A DNA stretch of 64,000 nucleotides, from contig OY970821.1 of NCBI GenBank assembly GCA_963853835.1, positions 51,848,646 to 51,912,645 on the forward strand. The letters are read 5' to 3'. The notes beneath the pieces were generated by a model, which searched no databases, was not told the DNA's origin, and saw only the letters and a program-made list of their open reading frames with translations. Source of the DNA: Calendula officinalis. Its lineage: Eukaryota; Streptophyta; Magnoliopsida; Asterales; Asteraceae. This document shows, piece after piece, positions 60,438 to 64,000 of the stretch. Position numbers and translations under genes: made by a program. How positions within the stretch are numbered: the first letter of the stretch is position 1; each line of letters begins with the position of its first letter.

Positions 60438-60933
60438 TGTTAGGTCACAACAACCCTGGTTTGTAATGTTAATTGATAGAATATTATACTTAGAGAAATA
60501 TTAAAGTGATAACACAAGAATATAGTCAATGTATAAATCCACTAAGTGTGGTATGCTGCGGAAAAGCAATACCACTGATCAATTACAAAAGATGTGAATG
60601 TGCAAAGTAAATTGGTGAGTACTCCTTTGCAAGATGATCTCTATTTATAATGTTATAGAGATCTTACATAAAGAGCAAAGGAGTAACCGAAGGACTAAGC
60701 AAGGAAAATGACTAAGATCAAGGGATTTGATCTTAGTCCGTTACTATACTGAGTATCACTCAGTCCTTCTACTCAGTATCACTATCTGATACTGAGTACT
60801 GATACTGAGTTCTAATACTGATCACTCAGTATCAGACCTAAACTTAGCTATATTATTCTACATATTAATCAAAGCTAGTCTAGGTTGTTTTGTTATCTTA
60901 AGATCCAAAGGGGTAAGGCTTTTTGCCTTAACA
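60438..60933 (-). repeat. 5' LTR, copy C (496 bp)
   Basis: Nearly identical to 49470-49965. It carries the TATA box in its 9-bp palindrome and clustered TACTGA/TCAGTA motifs (about 60745-60835). Confidence 0.97.
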
Positions 60934-60938
60934 ACCAC
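60934..60938. repeat. target-site duplication of copy C, right
   Basis: ACCAC, matching 49465-49469. Confidence 0.97.
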
Positions 60939-63124
60939 CGCCACCTTGCTCTTTCTTTTTTCCCTCTTCCGGCAGAATCCTAAAGAAAAACCCATCACTT
61001 GTTTTTGTTAATTGATCCGGCAAAGACAGCAGCACACCATCGCCAATTCCTATTTTTCTTTCTTTAATTCCGACAACATCCATCCAGCCACCACCTTGGT
61101 TTTATTTTCCATGTGATCTCCGGCAGGATAGGACGCAAAGCAACCAATAACCACCATCGAGCAGAATTCTGTGTTGCGGGTATGATCGAGATTTGCATAT
61201 CGGGTGTCGGGTTTGAATAGTGAAATCGCCGAGCAGATTACAAGTCGGGGATTGGTGGCCACGAACAAGAAGTAAGAAAGCAACAAGCAGATTTGTGGAG
61301 AACTTTTCTTGAGCAGGTTTCCCGATCGTGCCATTTATTCGGTAGAACTCTAAACCATTCCTTCGCTATTTGATTACGTTTAATCTATGACTAATTGAGT
61401 TTTATTGTAAGGTGCGAGTGTGTATCACCGGGTTGGGACTGAGTCGTGGAGGGCTCGGTTTCGTTTTGTCATTGTTATATCAATTCTTGAGTTCGGTTCT
61501 ATTGTTGTTTCGTTGTAGCCGTCGTTCTTAATCGAGTCTCGCATGAAATCTGTTTTCGTCGCGGGTTGTAGTAATCCTAATCGCTGAGTTTCTGACTTCG
61601 TATGGATGTCGGGATGGGTTGGGTAAATCCGTGGTCGTTTTAGATAAACGTTATTAACCGAAAAACCGGGAACCGAACCCGTAGGGTTTTGGTTCCCTAA
61701 ACCGAAACTTATTGTAAACAAAAGATTTAGTTTAGTGAAAACATGTTCTGAAACTATAAATGGGTTACGGGACTGTCGGGTGTCTCGATAATAAGCGGGT
61801 GAATGTCGGGATTCAAAACGGGTTTAAACGACATGCTGAGTTTTTAGGCAGATTCTTTAGTCTGGGTTCGAGCCTGTTTTTACCACAATTAAAATATGTT
61901 TTTGGATTTTTGGCCCGTGCAGGTCACTTTTTTTCTGAGTTAGCTTTTCAATGCCGCAACCCTCTCGTCAATCCGAATTACGGTTTAAAAGTTATAGCTA
62001 ATTTAGTATGCTGCTGTTAGGAAGTTGACCTGTGCAGCATGTCTGTCTTGCAACACTGTTTTGAGACACTTAGAATCTGTTTTGGCCAGTGACCGTCTCA
62101 CAGAGATGTGTAGTTCTGGTTGTCTACTTTTCATGGTTAAAATATGAGATAAATCTATTGCACAGTTTAAGAGTTATGGCAGTTCCCGTGAGACCGACGG
62201 ATGCTGCCAGTTTTTCTGAAATAAGGACAAGGGGTTAGATTCTAATCCGGGATTTCGTTTTTCTTTGGTTTTAGGACCGTCTAGGGGATAACGTGCTGTC
62301 TTTCTGATTGTCGGGAACCCTTGGAGCTTACGTTTCTCGAGGTGAGTATTCTCATCGTGTATTCAGTTTTAACGTCAATACATGCATGACTTACGTGTTA
62401 CATTACTTGCACCATATTTGCTATCTGAGTTATTTGTTATCTGAGTTATCTGTTATCTGGAGTTATCTGTGATCTAGAATCTTGTGTTCTGAGTTTCTGA
62501 GTTCTGAGTTTCTGAGTTCTGAGTTTCTGAGTTCTAAGTTAAACATTAAACATAATATATCTGACTTGACACCGAAGAGCACTGGTGTCAGACGTTTTGA
62601 CTTGGCACCGAAGAGTACTGGTGCCAGGCCTTTTGACTCAACACCGAAGAGTACAGGTGTTGAGGTGGTGTGAGGCGGGTCGAGGTTGATCTCTCGCCCC
62701 AAGTCACACTAGCGCGCTATATAAATTAAAATCTGAGTAATAAAATCTGAGAAATAAATCTGAGTAATTAATCGAGTAGATTCTGAGTAGGAGTACACCG
62801 ATGTGCCCTCATGTGTTGTATGTTATGATTGTTTGCATTTTGAGAATTATTCACTCAGCTTCCCCAGCTGACCCAAACTTTTCCCCACATTGTTTCAGGT
62901 ACCAGCAAAGGAAAGTAGAAGGTGGACGGTTGACCGCTGTATCTTTTCATTACTGATGTGGACATCATTTAATATTTTAAAACACTTTACTTTATCTTAA
63001 CTATTGCCGCAATAAATATGTATTAAATGTTAAATATTAATATCTGAGATTTATTTATGGGACCTTTTGATTATAATTTTGTTTTCAAAAATTTTAAAAA
63101 TCTTGTAAATTTTAGGGTGTTACA
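60939..63124 (+). repeat. second LTR of LARD2, part 2
   Basis: Continues from 49469 and matches 42585-44769. It has intact palindromes at 62567-62590, 62603-62626 and 62639-62662 and a TATA box at 62718-62726. It ends GGTGTTACA at 63124. Confidence 0.94.
62567..62662. repeat. three palindromes with covarying arms, LARD2 second LTR
   Basis: TGACACC/GGTGTCA, TGGCACC/GGTGCCA and CAACACC/GGTGTTG, each with loop GAAGAG(C/T)AC(T/A), end 56 bp upstream of the TATA box. Confidence 0.87.
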
Positions 63125-64000
63125 AGTTGGTATCAGAGCTCTGACTTGAGGGATTTGGGTTCGCATGGGGCGAATTCAAACTCAAGTTTGAGTATCGAGT
63201 TTTTCAAACGAGAAAAGAGTCAAATACTTTTCTGAGAAAAGTTTCCACATCGAACATACATCATGTCACGTCGACCTCTCGCTTCCTACTGCCGGTAATA
63301 TTTAAGAGTATTATTTAATTGAGATTTTGCTATATTCTTAGTATAGACGAGTAGCATATTCTGAGAATTTTCGGTTTATATCCTGAGAGAATTACTTATG
63401 ATTGTATGGCTAAACATATATGTATATAGATATACTATTATGAGATTCCATAATTTTGTGAATAATTTAGAGCTTAATTTGAGCATAATTTCGATTTTAA
63501 TTCTTAGAGTTCTATATTTATATATATGAAAATTATATACTGGAGAAAAGTGAAATTATAAATACTAATGAGAAAATAATAAAAGTTCAATTTAGAGGAA
63601 CACCTAATAGAGTTGAGGTGAAATTTTATAAATTCTGAGAAATTCGAACCAAAAGTGTAATAATGGGATATTAATTTATTATATAAGATCTATAAGCTGT
63701 GTAATGAGAAACATGATTTGAGTAAATGAGAAATGAGGAAATTATTAACATTAAAGAGGAGTACTTAATATTCGTATTGGGAGAATATTAAAATCTTTCA
63801 TATGGGAGAAAACATTTAATAGACTGAGTCAATTAAAACGAGTAAATCAGAGATTAGTAAATCAAATTGATTAAGAATATTTTTAAGAGGCTTTACCAAG
63901 TTGAGTAAAAGAAAGAATTATTAAGCCAATAAAATGGGAAATAATTACATTTAGCTAAACGAGAATTATAAACAGGATCTAAAAGAGAATTATTGATCAG
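63125..64000 (+). other. second internal domain of LARD2 (start)
   Basis: It begins with a primer-binding site, TGGTATCAGAGC (63128-63139), and follows 44770-45660 with only a handful of differences by eye. It runs off the window. Confidence 0.9.

Larger units (their letters stand above)
49470..60933 (-). mobile_element. Sirevirus-like element copy C, complete and nearly intact
   Basis: An 11,464-bp element on the minus strand with two 496-bp LTRs that differ at about one base, a perfect ACCAC duplication, a perfect primer site and polypurine tract. It has intact gag and an intact two-exon envelope-like gene. Pol is interrupted by one stop. It is the most recent insertion in the window and the best reference for the family. 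Confidence 0.98.
42016..64000 (+). mobile_element. LARD2: LTR-internal-LTR-internal tandem of a long-LTR non-coding element
   Basis: Related to LARD1 by the second half of the LTR, the primer site, the internal palindromic block and the pol C-terminal remnant; the first part of the LTR differs. Order: LTR (42016-44769), internal (44770-48901), LTR (48902-49469 plus 60939-63124, both parts together 2,754 bp, equal to the first LTR), and a second internal domain starting at 63125 with its own primer site. This is a tandem arrangement, not a simple element. Copy C interrupts the second LTR. No complete protein is encoded. Confidence 0.88.

Overview
This is nuclear DNA of a flowering plant, probably a eudicot. 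It is almost entirely LTR retrotransposons nested in one another, with no complete host gene that I can recognise. Species cannot be read from the sequence. Evidence for a plant: Ty1/copia elements of the Sirevirus (SIRE/Maximus) type with initiator-methionine tRNA primer sites, Tat/Ogre-type and Tekay-like Ty3/gypsy remnants, a hAT-type transposase remnant, and very AT-rich intergenic DNA.

Layout. 1-8620: Sirevirus-like copy A (+), decayed, 5' part outside the window. 8621-10000: Tat/Ogre-like gypsy fragment. 10010-11285: copia-type 3' end and LTR. 11288-12890: hAT (ZMYM1/DUF4371-type) remnant (-). 12891-15300: non-coding DNA with short repeats and a MITE-like element. 15314-20390: decayed second copia lineage. 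20393-20569 and 41835-42015: a Ty3/gypsy LTR fragment split by Sirevirus-like copy B (20570-41829, +, TSD TTTGA). Copy B is split by a long-LTR, non-coding LARD-like element, LARD1 (26036-35775, -, TSD ATATG). 42016-64000: a related element, LARD2 (+), arranged LTR-internal-LTR-internal. Its second LTR is split by Sirevirus-like copy C (49470-60933, -, TSD ACCAC), whose LTRs differ at about 1 of 496 bases. Copy C is the youngest insertion and is nearly intact.

How the genes work together. Gag forms the particle; pol encodes protease, integrase, reverse transcriptase and RNase H; a third gene downstream of pol is envelope-like. Comparing the copies suggests an intricate expression plan. (1) The third gene has two exons with a phase-matched intron. 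(2) It has its own conserved TATA box about 122 nt upstream of its ATG, beside a conserved hairpin. (3) Gag and pol lie in different frames, but an AT-rich stretch inside gag has an excellent donor, branch point and acceptor, and its removal would join gag codon 417 to pol in frame. It looks like an exitron that switches between Gag and Gag-Pol. (4) A TACTGA/TCAGTA motif is scattered through LTRs and all reading frames.

The LARD elements encode no complete protein. They carry palindromes with covarying arms just upstream of the LTR TATA box, and three copies of a short module made of a pol C-terminus, its stop and a polypurine-type tract. All splice, promoter and motif claims come from reading the sequence and were not tested computationally.
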